From: Schistocephalus solidus | Lineage: Eukaryota; Platyhelminthes; Cestoda; Diphyllobothriidea; Diphyllobothriidae | Assembly: GCA_017591395.1 (NCBI GenBank) | Contig: WEDG01003382.1 | Span: 62,001-126,000, forward strand | Reading direction: 5' to 3' | DNA length: 64,000 nucleotides | Shown: piece by piece, positions 37,401 to 49,400 of the stretch | Numbering within the stretch: position 1 is the stretch's first letter | Layout: the number at the start of each line of letters is the position of its first letter | Notes under the pieces: model-generated | The model's database searches: none | Told to the model about the DNA's origin: nothing | The model's input: the letters and a program-made list of their open reading frames with translations, nothing else | Position numbers and translations under genes: made by a program

Positions 37401-40400
37401 AAACCGCACTGCTTTTTGGAAGCTTTCCTTCTGCACCGCTCGAGATGCGACTAACTACCGCGAAAGTGATTTTGTCCGATTTTTGGTTGAGGGACTTGTA
37501 AAGATAATTGTATTCTCAAGGCCCTATGTCGAGCGGCTGACCGTTGGACTGGGCAAACGCAAGTCTAGACTTTACATTTTCTCTATGCTTAAGATGTTTG
37601 TCCTGTCAAGTTCGCGTACTTTCGATGGTCAAGACCGACAGGTCTCAAAGCATCCGCGAAGGACCATTTATCTCCGCAGTTGTTAGTGCTCTCAGTTAAT
37701 AGCGTTAAGTTCCGCAGTCTGTATTTTTTCGATGTCAAGATTGAAATGAGGCAAAGCTTGAACGAATTTTCCAATTTAGTTTGTTCTTGTTAAAAGGGCT
37801 TCCACACTTAACAGTTTAGGCCCTCTTTGTAGGTCCATCTAACACTGCATCCTGGTCAATAAGGAAATATATTTCCTCAGCGAAGACCTTTTGACGCCGA
37901 TTATGTTCATTTTTTATTAAATGTCTGGTAACTCGTTAGCACAATCTCCTGGGTGTTAATGGAGTTTTTCGTTTATCAGACGAAAATTCGGTGGCCTGTT
38001 TACCTCGGAACTGTTGTTGTCCTCATCTATTGTCATAAACCTGCTTGGTGTAATACCATGCACCTAAAGTTTGGGCCGTATGACATGCATCACATGTACG
38101 TTATTTATTAAAGGCGAATTCGAAACAACGTGGTAGATATTCTAGTTCGAATCACTTGCTCTTCGAGCACCGTCCTCGCCACTGTACCATGGGCTTACTT
38201 TATGGCTGCGAAGATCGAGCATACAGTCTCATGCGAATAGCACGCATCGACCTATCTTGACGGCTGGTTGTCAGGCGGTCACACATATGTGTGCTCTAAA
38301 CCTGAGCCTACTCCGAAGCAACTTATTCACTAGATGACTTAAATCTCTAGGTGTCATTCCGTTACTTAAAAAGCTTCACAACTTGGAATCTCTTTACCTT
38401 GTGTTTGGGACCCTTACCTAAATTAATTGCTAGGGAGAAACTTATAATGTCTCTTCTTGTCGTTTTTTCTTCACTTTTTGTACTTATTCTTTTATCTATT
38501 GTCAGTCCTTCTGGGTCGGCGACGAAGACAGTCAGGTTATTTTTTGGTGGCCCAGTCACTCCTGAAGGTGTAGGAACAGAAAAGGCGTGTCTCTGTACTG
38601 TGGTGCATATCTGACGCGCTTGAAACTATCACGGTGCGCTAAAAGCCGTGGCTTGGAAGGTTGCCAACTGACGGGATAACTCGAACCGCGTACCCAGCCC
38701 AATGTGTGTTTTTATGTGAACTGGCGGATTGAAAGTCAGGCTGCAATGGCTCCTTCTTAATGTGGCCTTTATGGTACTCCCACTCCGTGGGATCCGAGCC
38801 AGGTTTGGTGGTACGCCCAGGGGCGGCTCCGGCCTTGCCAGCCACCTGCGCCCTCTCCCATCTCCGGTCTTCTAGACTCTGTCATGAAGGAGGAGAGTGC
38901 GGTAGATGCATCGAAAGTCTACTATCACTTTTAACTAAATCAAGCGCAAGTCACCGTCCCTGCACCACACTTCTGTGGAGCATACGGTGTACATCGTCGA
39001 AATCGACGATCGAACTATAGTGTGTAGTAGTGGTGCGCTCACCGATCGCGTTACGGGATATATCGTCTCGTTGTACCTTGGGGTTCACTCTAGAGCCCCC
39101 ACCAGCTGCACAGTGGTGAATCTCATAGGCATCATACCATTATCGACATATAACGAGGGTGAGTGAAATGGCCGTTTTCGGCTTATTAGCCCCAGGCCTG
39201 CAACTCCTGGAGCTCGGACCCGCGACGGACAATTTTTGTCATTTTTTTCGCAATATTTATCACTTTTACTTTTGCCTGGCTAACCGCTACTGCCATTACG
39301 TTCTCATATTTTGTTTTCCGTCGCCGACGCGTAAAGGCCGAAATGAGCGAAGCAGGCATCGTCTATGTGAGTGTGGTACCGTGCCTTTCTGTATTTGCCC
39401 ATGAAGTCAGGGTGATAGGGAGGAAGGGTCGGGGTGGAGAGGCCATGCAGCCTGATGAGTAGGGGGCGGTGTTTTGACTTTGGTGGTCATCGTTCGCCTT
39501 CGCACAGGGACGGGTGGGCAAGGGGGGAGTGACGATTTTTTCACAATATGCTTGCTTCTTGTCGGGGCGGGCGTTTGAACGTTAGCACATGTTCAGCCTA
39601 GGTTCGCGTTTGCTCTTTTGTTCATTTAACATGTAACCCATTCTGAATGTGCTCATTTTTACCGACATGTTCGCATAGTTTCTAAGTCAAGTAATTTTTT
39701 TAACGGATCATGATTTTTTCTAGTCCGTTAGTTTTATTCTGGCGCTAAACTTTATACGGATGGTCGCCCTTGCAAAATTATGTGTAATACTTTTAACGAT
39801 AAAGACGAAGTAGACAGAGCTGACTGTTATTAGCCCCCCTCCTTCGACCCCTCCCCATTTTACCAACAGCAACTAAACCGCTCTATTTATTGAATTTGAT
39901 ACTAACTCTGTTGGTCCTAAAATGTAAATGGGACCGCATCTTCAGATGCTGCATCCTCCTACACCCAATCACGTTTAATTTTGCGCACGTAATCGATGCT
40001 TTCAAAACCTTTATCCACGCATGGCTATTCCTAGTACTTATTCGCAGGGCATACCGGTATCTCACTTCTAAAACTCGTTAATCAACACCTTTCCTTTTCA
40101 ACTGATCAAACGTTCCTTACTCTTAGAGCGGCATTATAACGGCTTAACCGACGCGTTGGTTTGAGTGAACGTTTTAGCTGAACTATATAATATTTTTGAA
40201 GCATTACTGTCAGCGTAATTTATTGTCACTAGCTCGTGTCCTCCGAAGTCAATAAATATCAGCCTCGTAACTGGGACCGATTCCCAATAGCACGTGTCGA
40301 TCACTGATCCCTGAACTCTCCCAATGGCCCAAACTAAAACTCCAGATAAAAATAAAAATTCCATGTTTTATCCAGCAATTAAATCAGGCCGTCCAACGCC

Positions 40401-40462
<62 letters not shown>

Positions 40463-43400
40463 CCGGATTACGAAAACTTTGCTTTTTCCCACCCTCCGGA
40501 AAGATTGACAAATGTGCAGTAGATATGCCGTATCATGAAATTTTTACCGAACTTCTAAAATGTGCTTTCGATTAGAATAGATATTTCGGTCACGTCGAGA
40601 TGCCGACTTTTGAACGAGCTCCTTTCCGGCCGCCTGCAAAAAGTGCACTTTGTAAAAGATGACTAATAAAACAGTATGCATCTTGCCATTTATTTTCGCT
40701 GCCCCGTAAATCAAAATATATTTTATATAAAACGCACACATTAATGTTCTTTCTTGTAGCAAATTACGTATTATTCATCATTTATACTTGAGGAACTTTA
40801 ATTTTCGGTTTTAAAAAAGACTCACATTATGCGATTTTTTCAGAACGTGAAATGCCCAATCATAGAGCATCATATCTGTTTATTTGTTAATGTCACCTGT
40901 AAAGTATGCACTTGGTCCACATCCAGAGCAAAATTTTGCGGCCTTATTCTGACGTCTTCTTATTATTGTATAGAAATGTATGATTTTCATTACACGGACA
41001 CTATGCATTTGTTTGTTTGGAAACCCTGAATGCGCAAGTGTAACATCAGATGAGGTTCAAAATTATAAGAGAATTGGCTAGAGCGTTGGCTGTACTAAAG
41101 CCTTCCCCTTGCTAACGTGGGTCCGATTCCCACCGAGGCCGCCGAGTTTTTCACAAGTGGATCAAAGTAATTATTCAAATCTGTCAAAATCCTCTACTAA
41201 ATGTCTGTGGATTATTTGTGCAAAAGGATTAAGTTTGCAAACCCACCTAAGTGTGCTTTCCAATTGAAATTTTATTTCAGCAGTTTTTTTAAATTATTTC
41301 TTCTACAACAATATTTAATGTATCCACAAACTTGAGCTACCTAACTGTCTTGACCATATGTAACGATTCTTGTGCATTCTTCAAAGTAATCCTATCTCAT
41401 GACCCCGTACTTCAGACGATCTATAAAACGCCTCAAACATCGGGAGACAAGGCAGTGGTCCGAATCATTTTGAACCAACTCTTAGTTTAACGCTTCGGAG
41501 GCCCTCAGCTTTCTGCCTTCAGAAGTTCGAATTTCGTAGTCAGCACCCTCTTGTCAATTGTTTGCTTGCCACAGCCTTCTATCTTGTGGTGGCGGGACAT
41601 TTTTATCCGCGTTGGTTTCTGATGGCCAATTATGGTTTGCCTGATTCTAAATTGACTTTCGTTCTCGCGTCAAGTTGCATTCATATTTCAGGAAAGCTGA
41701 GTCGTTCAAATACGTCCTTCGCCATCGCAGTCTCTTTTGTCTTTGTCGCCAACACCTTTAAACCATTTATCTATAGTCGAGTGCTCTAAGACAAAGCAAA
41801 AAGCCCGTATTCCGTCCTGCAACGAAATCAGGTCGTTCAGCACCCCTCCCCTGGATTACGAAGAGCATTTCAATTTACTCACTCTTTGGAAACCGTATCC
41901 TATGAAGGTGACTTATTTTGTCGTTAGGTGTTAGCTAATGTCCTTCCTTCCAATTTTGCCGGTGCACTCTGTCTGCTAGTCATGTTGGCTTTTGGCTTAA
42001 CAACGAATCTTCTACAAAGAGTACGAACGTGTGATCACCCGAATGGCACATATGTTTGCTTATACTTTGGGAGTCATACAGGACCCCATTTTCCAAGACT
42101 ATGAAAGGATGCTAACTCGAACAGTTTTTTTAAAATCTGACCACACAGGAGACGTGAGTAAAGAAGCCATGCGTCTTAAATGAAGCTGGAGTAACGGTGC
42201 GGCGGCTCTGTGTGTCCTATGCTGGAAAATGGACCGCTTTAATGTAACGCAGGGTAGTAAGGAGGTCTATAAATATGTCTGTTTATGGAGCCTCTACCGG
42301 AGATCTAGGTCTCGAGTCTCTCACTCGGTCTTCTTTCCGAACGATGCCATTATCCGTGTGTTCACGAGGCCGCATTCGTGGTCTTCCTCTGGGTTTTGGG
42401 CATCAAATTTGTAAGAGGAGCTGCCCCTCGAATGGCCGGTTTATGCTTGTGCATTCGCTAACTGAGTCGTGATTCGGTTTAACTTGTATAATAGCAGTGA
42501 CAACAGTGGTCTTTCATCTACGTGACTGATGCGCTCGCTGACTGGCAGACGTTGGGCGTTACATACCCTACGCAATGCGTTCTGTCTCCTTGATAAAGAT
42601 TCAACCGTCCCGACCGACGGTTTTCACGGTGTGTTCCTCGAAGTGGGCGCAGCAACGGTGTCCTGAGCGGGATTTATTTTCTAATGAGACAGACTTACAA
42701 AGCTTATACTTCACACTTCCCTCACCCGCTAGGCTCCAATGTCAAGACGACCGCACGTGTGGGCTCAGACGTGGTGGCGGATAAAGCTAAACAACCCGTC
42801 TTCGTCCTCTATTAATGCGTCAGGTTTTCACAGAAAGAGACTTTTTGACAATGTCATAGAGGCCATATTGTGAAGGAGCCGTTGAGTGTAACTCCCAGTC
42901 CTCAAGTCAGTAAGCCAACATATGAACACAGTACTGACCGCGCGAGCGAGGTCCCCCAGTCAGCTGGCAGCCTTCCAAGCCACGACTTTTTGTGTGTTGT
43001 TATATTTTCAAGGTGCATAAACTTTATTATACTGAGGAATATTCTGAAGCGCCGTGAGGATGTACTCCCCTGTCTTGACTTTAGTCTCTCATTCCTTCCC
43101 CGTGTACCAGTTAAATATCCAAACCTGCGCGTCATCCGCTGCTGGAATTGGACATAGCGGCTGAAAAAGCTGCAATAGCCCGTCTACTTATGCCACGCAT
43201 GACCTGTTGAGGCACTAGGTTGTGCCAAAGGACACGTTTTCCACTTGTATGAACGGTACATTTGTCGTCCGTAGGTCGGATGTTGTGCGGCTGTTTCGTG
43301 TGTGGTGTTTGAGCCGGTAGGGGTAAGGTTTGCTGTATTTTACCATAGGAAGACGCATATGAGCTTGGGTAGGGTTTTGAGGTGAAGTTGGTGCGACTTG

Positions 43401-46400
43401 TGTATATTTGGCTCTTGACACCGGTAGGCCAATCTCAGTGAAATGGATTTTCAAGTGCCCAATCAGGCATATGTGTGATACTAATGTGGTGTTATTAAGG
43501 ACAGGTTGGGACTGTGGCTGTGAGCTAGCGGTATGATGACGCCGATGGTAGTGTAGGTGGTAGAGGATTTTTCAAGTGTAATGGGTAGGTTGGTCGTCAT
43601 GTGGTTACATTGAATTCCGTGTATGGATGATTAGATCCATGTGGTGTCCTGGAACTTTGTAAACAGATGAATATTGTGTGATGAGTATCTGCAGGTATTA
43701 CTTCGCCGGTCTATACGACGAATTCGCAAGTGGTCGATCAGGCTTATGCGTGGGTACAATGGTGGCCGGTTAGACTTAAGTCGACATCGTTGGTGGTAGG
43801 GGATATGGTTGTAAGGTTCTGCAGGGTGGTAGAAACGTCCTCATTAACTTTGCTAGCAATGACAGTGGTGGTGGCATTTTGTGGGATGAGAGGTGGGTTG
43901 GTCATGCGACCATTGCGCTAAGTCTTTAGATGTCAAACGACGCCGATCCATGCCTGGAAAATCCATAGGTAGTGTCGACACGCCGACAGGGGGTTACTAA
44001 GGACGCCAGTTCTTTTCAGGACCTCGGCGTTTGGGCTTCCTTCTTGCCACTTCAACTCCCGTATCCTTTGAAGGTAGCTGAGGCTAAAATGACAGTCTTC
44101 TTGTTTGGCTTTCATAAACAGTCTAGGTCTCCACTCCGTACAAGGGTATCGTCAGGACGGTAGCCCTGAAAATGGGCGTCTTATGTTGCGTAGGATGTTT
44201 CAACGGTTCCGGCTGGAATTTTTCAGCTGGTCGGACGCTTGTTTGGTTTTAGAGATCCCATTTACAAGTTCATTGTGGGTCTTCATGTCTCTTGAAATCG
44301 TACTCCCAGCATACGCGGAATTCTCCACTGCTATGAGATGACTTTTATTTACCTTGGTACGGGACTCGGTTTAGTTAGAATCGGGTGCTGGTTGATGCAG
44401 GACCACTGTCTTCTCTGTGCTACTAGTTCTGCCGGGTTCGGAGCACCTAGAGTTGAAGAGATCCATGCTCCTCTGCATGTCTTCTTCCGTTGTGTGGATG
44501 TCATTTGCGAACCGTAGGACGGGAACGCTTGCCATGAATACTCTCGGAGATGCTCTCAGACGACGTATTCTGAAGAGTTTTCCGTCGGTTCGGTAGTTGA
44601 TGTCGATATCCGGTGGCTTCTCATGGCAGGCTTCCATCAGCATAGTGATGAAAATGAGACTAAATTGGGTGGGAGCGAGCATGCAGCCCTGCTTCAACTC
44701 ATTGGTCATCGCAATTTTTTTAGAGACTGTCTCGTGATCCGTGACACGAGCCATCACCCCGTCTTGAAGCTGCCTTACCGTCCGACTTAGTCGCTCAGGA
44801 CATCCGAATTTCAGCATGATTTTCCAGGTTCGATCGTGATTTTCTGTGTGTAAGACCTTCTTGGGATCGACGAAGGTAATGTAGATGTTGGTTCTCATGT
44901 CCTGACCCTTTTCTTCCTCTGGTGCATTTATCGTATACTACAGTATATGCCAGTGTTTGTCGCTTTTGCCTTTTTGCCTCTGATGGGCGCGTATGGAGGC
45001 AGCGGCTGATTAGTTTGTCTGTGTAGCCGTTCCTTGCTATTTGGTCCGACAGATATCAGCGTTTCTCTATTCTTTCCTTCCTAATCGGTGCAATTCTATT
45101 TCACTGACTTGAAGTGTTCTAACACAACCTTGTTTGCGCACCATCGATTGGTTGCTACGATAAATGATATGGCTGTTGTTAGTCGCCTTTCGATGCACCG
45201 TTGTGCTCACTTCATCATTAGGTCTGCGAGTGACGAAAACGTCTTAAAATATGCAGCTATAAGGCCTTCTCGTCCTCTTTTACGAACTAGGTGCCCGAAC
45301 GATGTCATTAAGTAGTTCCTAAAAACTTGATAGCGCTTGTTCTTTTCAGTTATAACCAGCGTGTTGTCTAAGTAACGGCACCAAAAGGCAGGTTCGTAGT
45401 GGTTCAAAGCAATTTTTTCAAACTTGTTTGACAAATTTTGTAACTAGGCTAGGGACGAGGGAACCCATCGTCGTTCCTTTTAGTTGCTCGCATCCACTGC
45501 CCTTGAAATATTTTTTTGCAGAATGCAGGGGGTGATTGCGTGCTCTTTTTGGCAACTCATCTGTTTAACTGCCAGTTTATGCATGTACGGTCAACTTTGC
45601 ACGTTATATAAAATTTGATAGACTAAGCCTAGTTCTTTCGCTGTGGACATTGGTGTCTTGGTTTTTGCAGCCTGCTTTGGATATCGAAAAATCCACACGA
45701 GACACGATGCAACATTGCAGTGGTTTTGTCTGCAAGAACCCCACCACTTCAAGGTAGCGCTAAGCACTGTTATTTACCTTCAGCTTTTTTGGTTTCCTTG
45801 GAAATTAGTGCGCGCACGAAGCTTTCATGCTTACTTCGAAAATTGTTTTGAATATTTGAACTTAAGTCTAGCAGTTTCAGCTAAATGACCGCATAATATT
45901 TGCAGGTGGCCAACAGGCACTCAGTAATACAAAAATGTTAATCTGGTGAATCATTTAACAGTGTTGTCTGCGTTCTAATTGATGGCATTTCAATTCCTTA
46001 ATATAGAAGCCTTTACATGAATTCTAGCGTGCTTGAATCCATTTTGCAAACATTCTCTTTCTAGGACAAATGCGCAGATTTAAGTCTTTGTCCAAATCAT
46101 TGCCCACAACCCACTCCTCCACCATCCAAGCAAATCATTTTTATGCTACTTTAACTACTTTGTGACTGGGAATGCTCATATCTGTTTGATTACTTTTTTA
46201 ATCACATTGCCTAATTAAACTTTTTTGACTCAATAGTGCCTTTTGCTGAACGTTCATACCTTTCTGTCTCACCGAATGTCGTCTACTTGCTATCGCGCTC
46301 TCCACTTCCTCTCTTTTCCCGATTTTTAGTGGGTTCAGTGCAGTCGCAAGGCTCAGTCATCACCTACCTCATATCTCAACTTCGCATTGGCATGGACCTC

Positions 46401-49400
46401 ACCCGTATCACCCTGCCCACCTTCATTCTTGAAAAACGTTCCACCCTAGAAATGTATGCCGACTTTCTCGCTCACCCAGACCTCTGGATTGCCATCGCGG
46501 ATGGCGCGACTGCCTGCGACCGTATGCTCGCCTGCCTACGTTGGTATCTCTCCGCTTTTCATGCTAGTCGACGCTCCGATGTCGCCAAGAAGCCCTACAA
46601 CCCTATCCTTGGCGAGGTTTTTCGCTGCTGTTGGCCCATGCAACTGCGGGATGCGTTGACTGATTCAAGTGTCGCCCTAGACCCCGAGAACGTACCCGTG
46701 GTGTACTCGGACGACGAACTAGCTCGCTCTGGTCCCCTGCCTTTCGCCGCGGATGATTGTGTTGTGTTTCTAGCTGAACAGGTACCCATATTTATCTTTA
46801 TCTTTCTGTATTGGACTTAAAGTTAGGTGGGCGCATTTAACGTATTCTTATCTACAATATGCGACGGAAAATTTGGCACGCAACGTACTACTGTTTAGTC
46901 TATTTATCGACCCATTTCATCTATCCTTCTTAGTTCTTCAATCATTCCAAATAGACGCCACCCCCACTTTATGTCCCTTACCTCCCCGGAATCGCCATTC
47001 TGCATCCGATATTTCGCCCATCCGAAGCGATTTGACTACTATCGCCCTGCGAGCAGTTGATTCTAGTGAATGAATGTTTGTGTATGAGAGTGTGTACAGA
47101 AAAAGATGCACAACGTTGACCCCGTTCTCTTTCATCGCATCCACCATGCCCCAATGGCAAGATTTGGTCGAGTTGGTTTTAGCCGCGGTTATTGAGCTAC
47201 AATAAAGCCCCGTTTACGTGTTATAAGGTGACTAGTCCTCTCATAATTCTTTGGGTACTGATAACCAATGACAGGGCCTCGAACGTTCTCAAAGGCACTA
47301 TAGAGAATGCCTACGAGTTCAACCGCTTTGACCGGTCCTTCAGTGTATGCCTACGGATCAGTTTAAGCTGATCGCCCATGCCGTTATCCCATCACTCATC
47401 GGCCAATCACAATTGAGGAGTTTGGCCACTTATAGTCGGTTTTCCACAACGCATTGAAGGTACTCAGTACAAAAGGAATACTCTCCTCTTTAATGTTGGC
47501 CTCGTTGTCAAACCCCAGAGCGGAGCATGCTGCTATGACGACCTTACTGGCAGACATTTTTGCTTTGACGATGGTGTGGCCGGACTGCGTCCAGCGGTTC
47601 AGGTTGCCTACGAATTGACTGCCCGAAAAATCAACCGGTACCTGGCCTACTTGGAGGAGTTCGCAACCTTCTCACAGAATACTGCTCAAAATTTGATACC
47701 TGATGTATACTCAGGGTTTACGAATGGGACTGCGGAGGCACCGATGCAACTCTTTATGTGGTGTATCTGGAGTGACCTGCGTGAGCATGGCTTGTGCGTG
47801 ACCACTCTGTATGACACCCTTCCACCTTTGTATCTCATTGTAAGCCACACAATATTCACGTACACTTTAAATTATTTCCACCAGCATCTGACCTTTTCAA
47901 GGTCAATTTCTTACGTAGAGTGACCGATATTAAACGCGCCAAATCAGATCGCAAGCTTTTTAGAACATCGTCATTACCCGGTACGATGAGCAGTTATTGT
48001 GTCCTGGGACTAATGTTGCAAGACGGACTTCATAAATCGTTTCCATTCTACATGAAATTTCTTAAATTGTGTGGATTTATTTGAGATTTTATACGGTTAC
48101 CTGAAGAGTAGATTAATTGTCTTTGAGTGGCTATTGATATCGTCTAAAACTACCAACGGTATAGTCTTAGTGCGTCCTATTTAAAATTTGATGACGTACT
48201 TAGGAGTTCCGAGATGCTGCCAACGGTTGGCAATCTGATTATTTTTTACTCTGTTGAACTCTTGGATGCATGCTGACGATCTTTGCCGACTATAGCGGCA
48301 AACGTGTTTGCGGAGTTGGCCAATGACACTAAAGATATAATAGATTCACTTCGCGATACTAAGGGCACCTCTCAACTACTCAATATAGCAGAAACATTGT
48401 TGAAACACGTGTCTGGGATTTTAGCTAGCGCCTATGTAGGAAACACGGTAAAAAACTTGGTCATATGTAATTGCCACTACCTGCAACACTAAGTACTCGT
48501 TGAGTGGGCACAGTAGTTGATTGTCTTCTACTACAATGGTTATTAAAATCTTGCGGCAGACCATTGAAGTCATATCCAAAAGATAAACCTATGTAGTGCG
48601 ATTACTAATTTATGGAATTATTAGCTTGATATACAGTAGATACCTTTCAGTTTATGTCAGTTTTTTGATGAGGGTAATAGGCAGTGCCTTTGAAAACCTT
48701 ATTGTTTACATGCCGGTGTGTCATATATAGTGAATCCTGGTGTGTGCGTTATGGGGGCCAGGTCGTGCTGTGGCGCGCGAAGACGGGTGCGCTGACCCGT
48801 CAGCTAATGCGCCCACTCCCACATCAGACAACTGACTGGCTCGGGTGGTGGTCTGATTGTGGGGGTGGGGGGGAGAGTGAGGTCGACAGCTCAGGGCATT
48901 TTCCTCACTATAAACAATCTGACGCGCTTGAAACTATCACGGTGCGCTAAAAGCCGTGGCTTGGGAGGTTGCCAACTGACAGGATAACTCGGATTGCGTG
49001 GTCAGCCCAATGTGTGTTTTGTGTGGAGTGGCTGACTGGCGGACCGAGAGTTAGGCTGCAATGGCTCCTTCTTAATGTGGCCTTTAAGGCACTCCCACTC
49101 CGTGGAATCCGAGTCAGGTGTGGTGGTATACCCAGGGGCGGCTCAGGCCGCGCCAGCCACTTGCGCCCTCTCCAATCTCCGGTCTTCTTGACATCGGGCT
49201 CAGGTGGGGGAGGAGGAGAGAGTGCGGTGGCTGCAGCGCAAGGCTACTATCTCTTAAAACTAATTCACGCGCAAGTCACTGTCCCTGCACCACCTTGTGT
49301 GGAGCATACGGTGGACCTCGTCGAAATCGACGGTTGATTTGTCGAGTCCTCTCATACAAACCAATCATGATTAGCACGCATCTGCTGGTTTCGAAGAAGC

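Larger units (their letters stand above)
34929..46329 (+). other. OSBPL9 intron (about 11.4 kb), repeat-rich to the right
   Basis: Nothing recognised in 34929-38560, where a short minus-strand frame at 36842-36561 has no identifiable motif. Beyond that it holds a solo LINE tail (38560-39060), a CT microsatellite (40404-40462), part of repeat X (40910-41065), a truncated tRNA-like repeat (41076-41169), an exon-like island (42022-42153), LINE copy C (42700-44905) and a PLE fragment (44920-45530). The stretches 39060-40400, 41170-42020 and 45530-46329 show nothing recognised. Confidence 0.65.

Noticed and set aside
48684..48950. 88-residue open frame similar to frames at 8154 and 62340
   Set aside because: The similarity comes from the repeated LINE tail; the frame is not kept across copies and has no start or domain.
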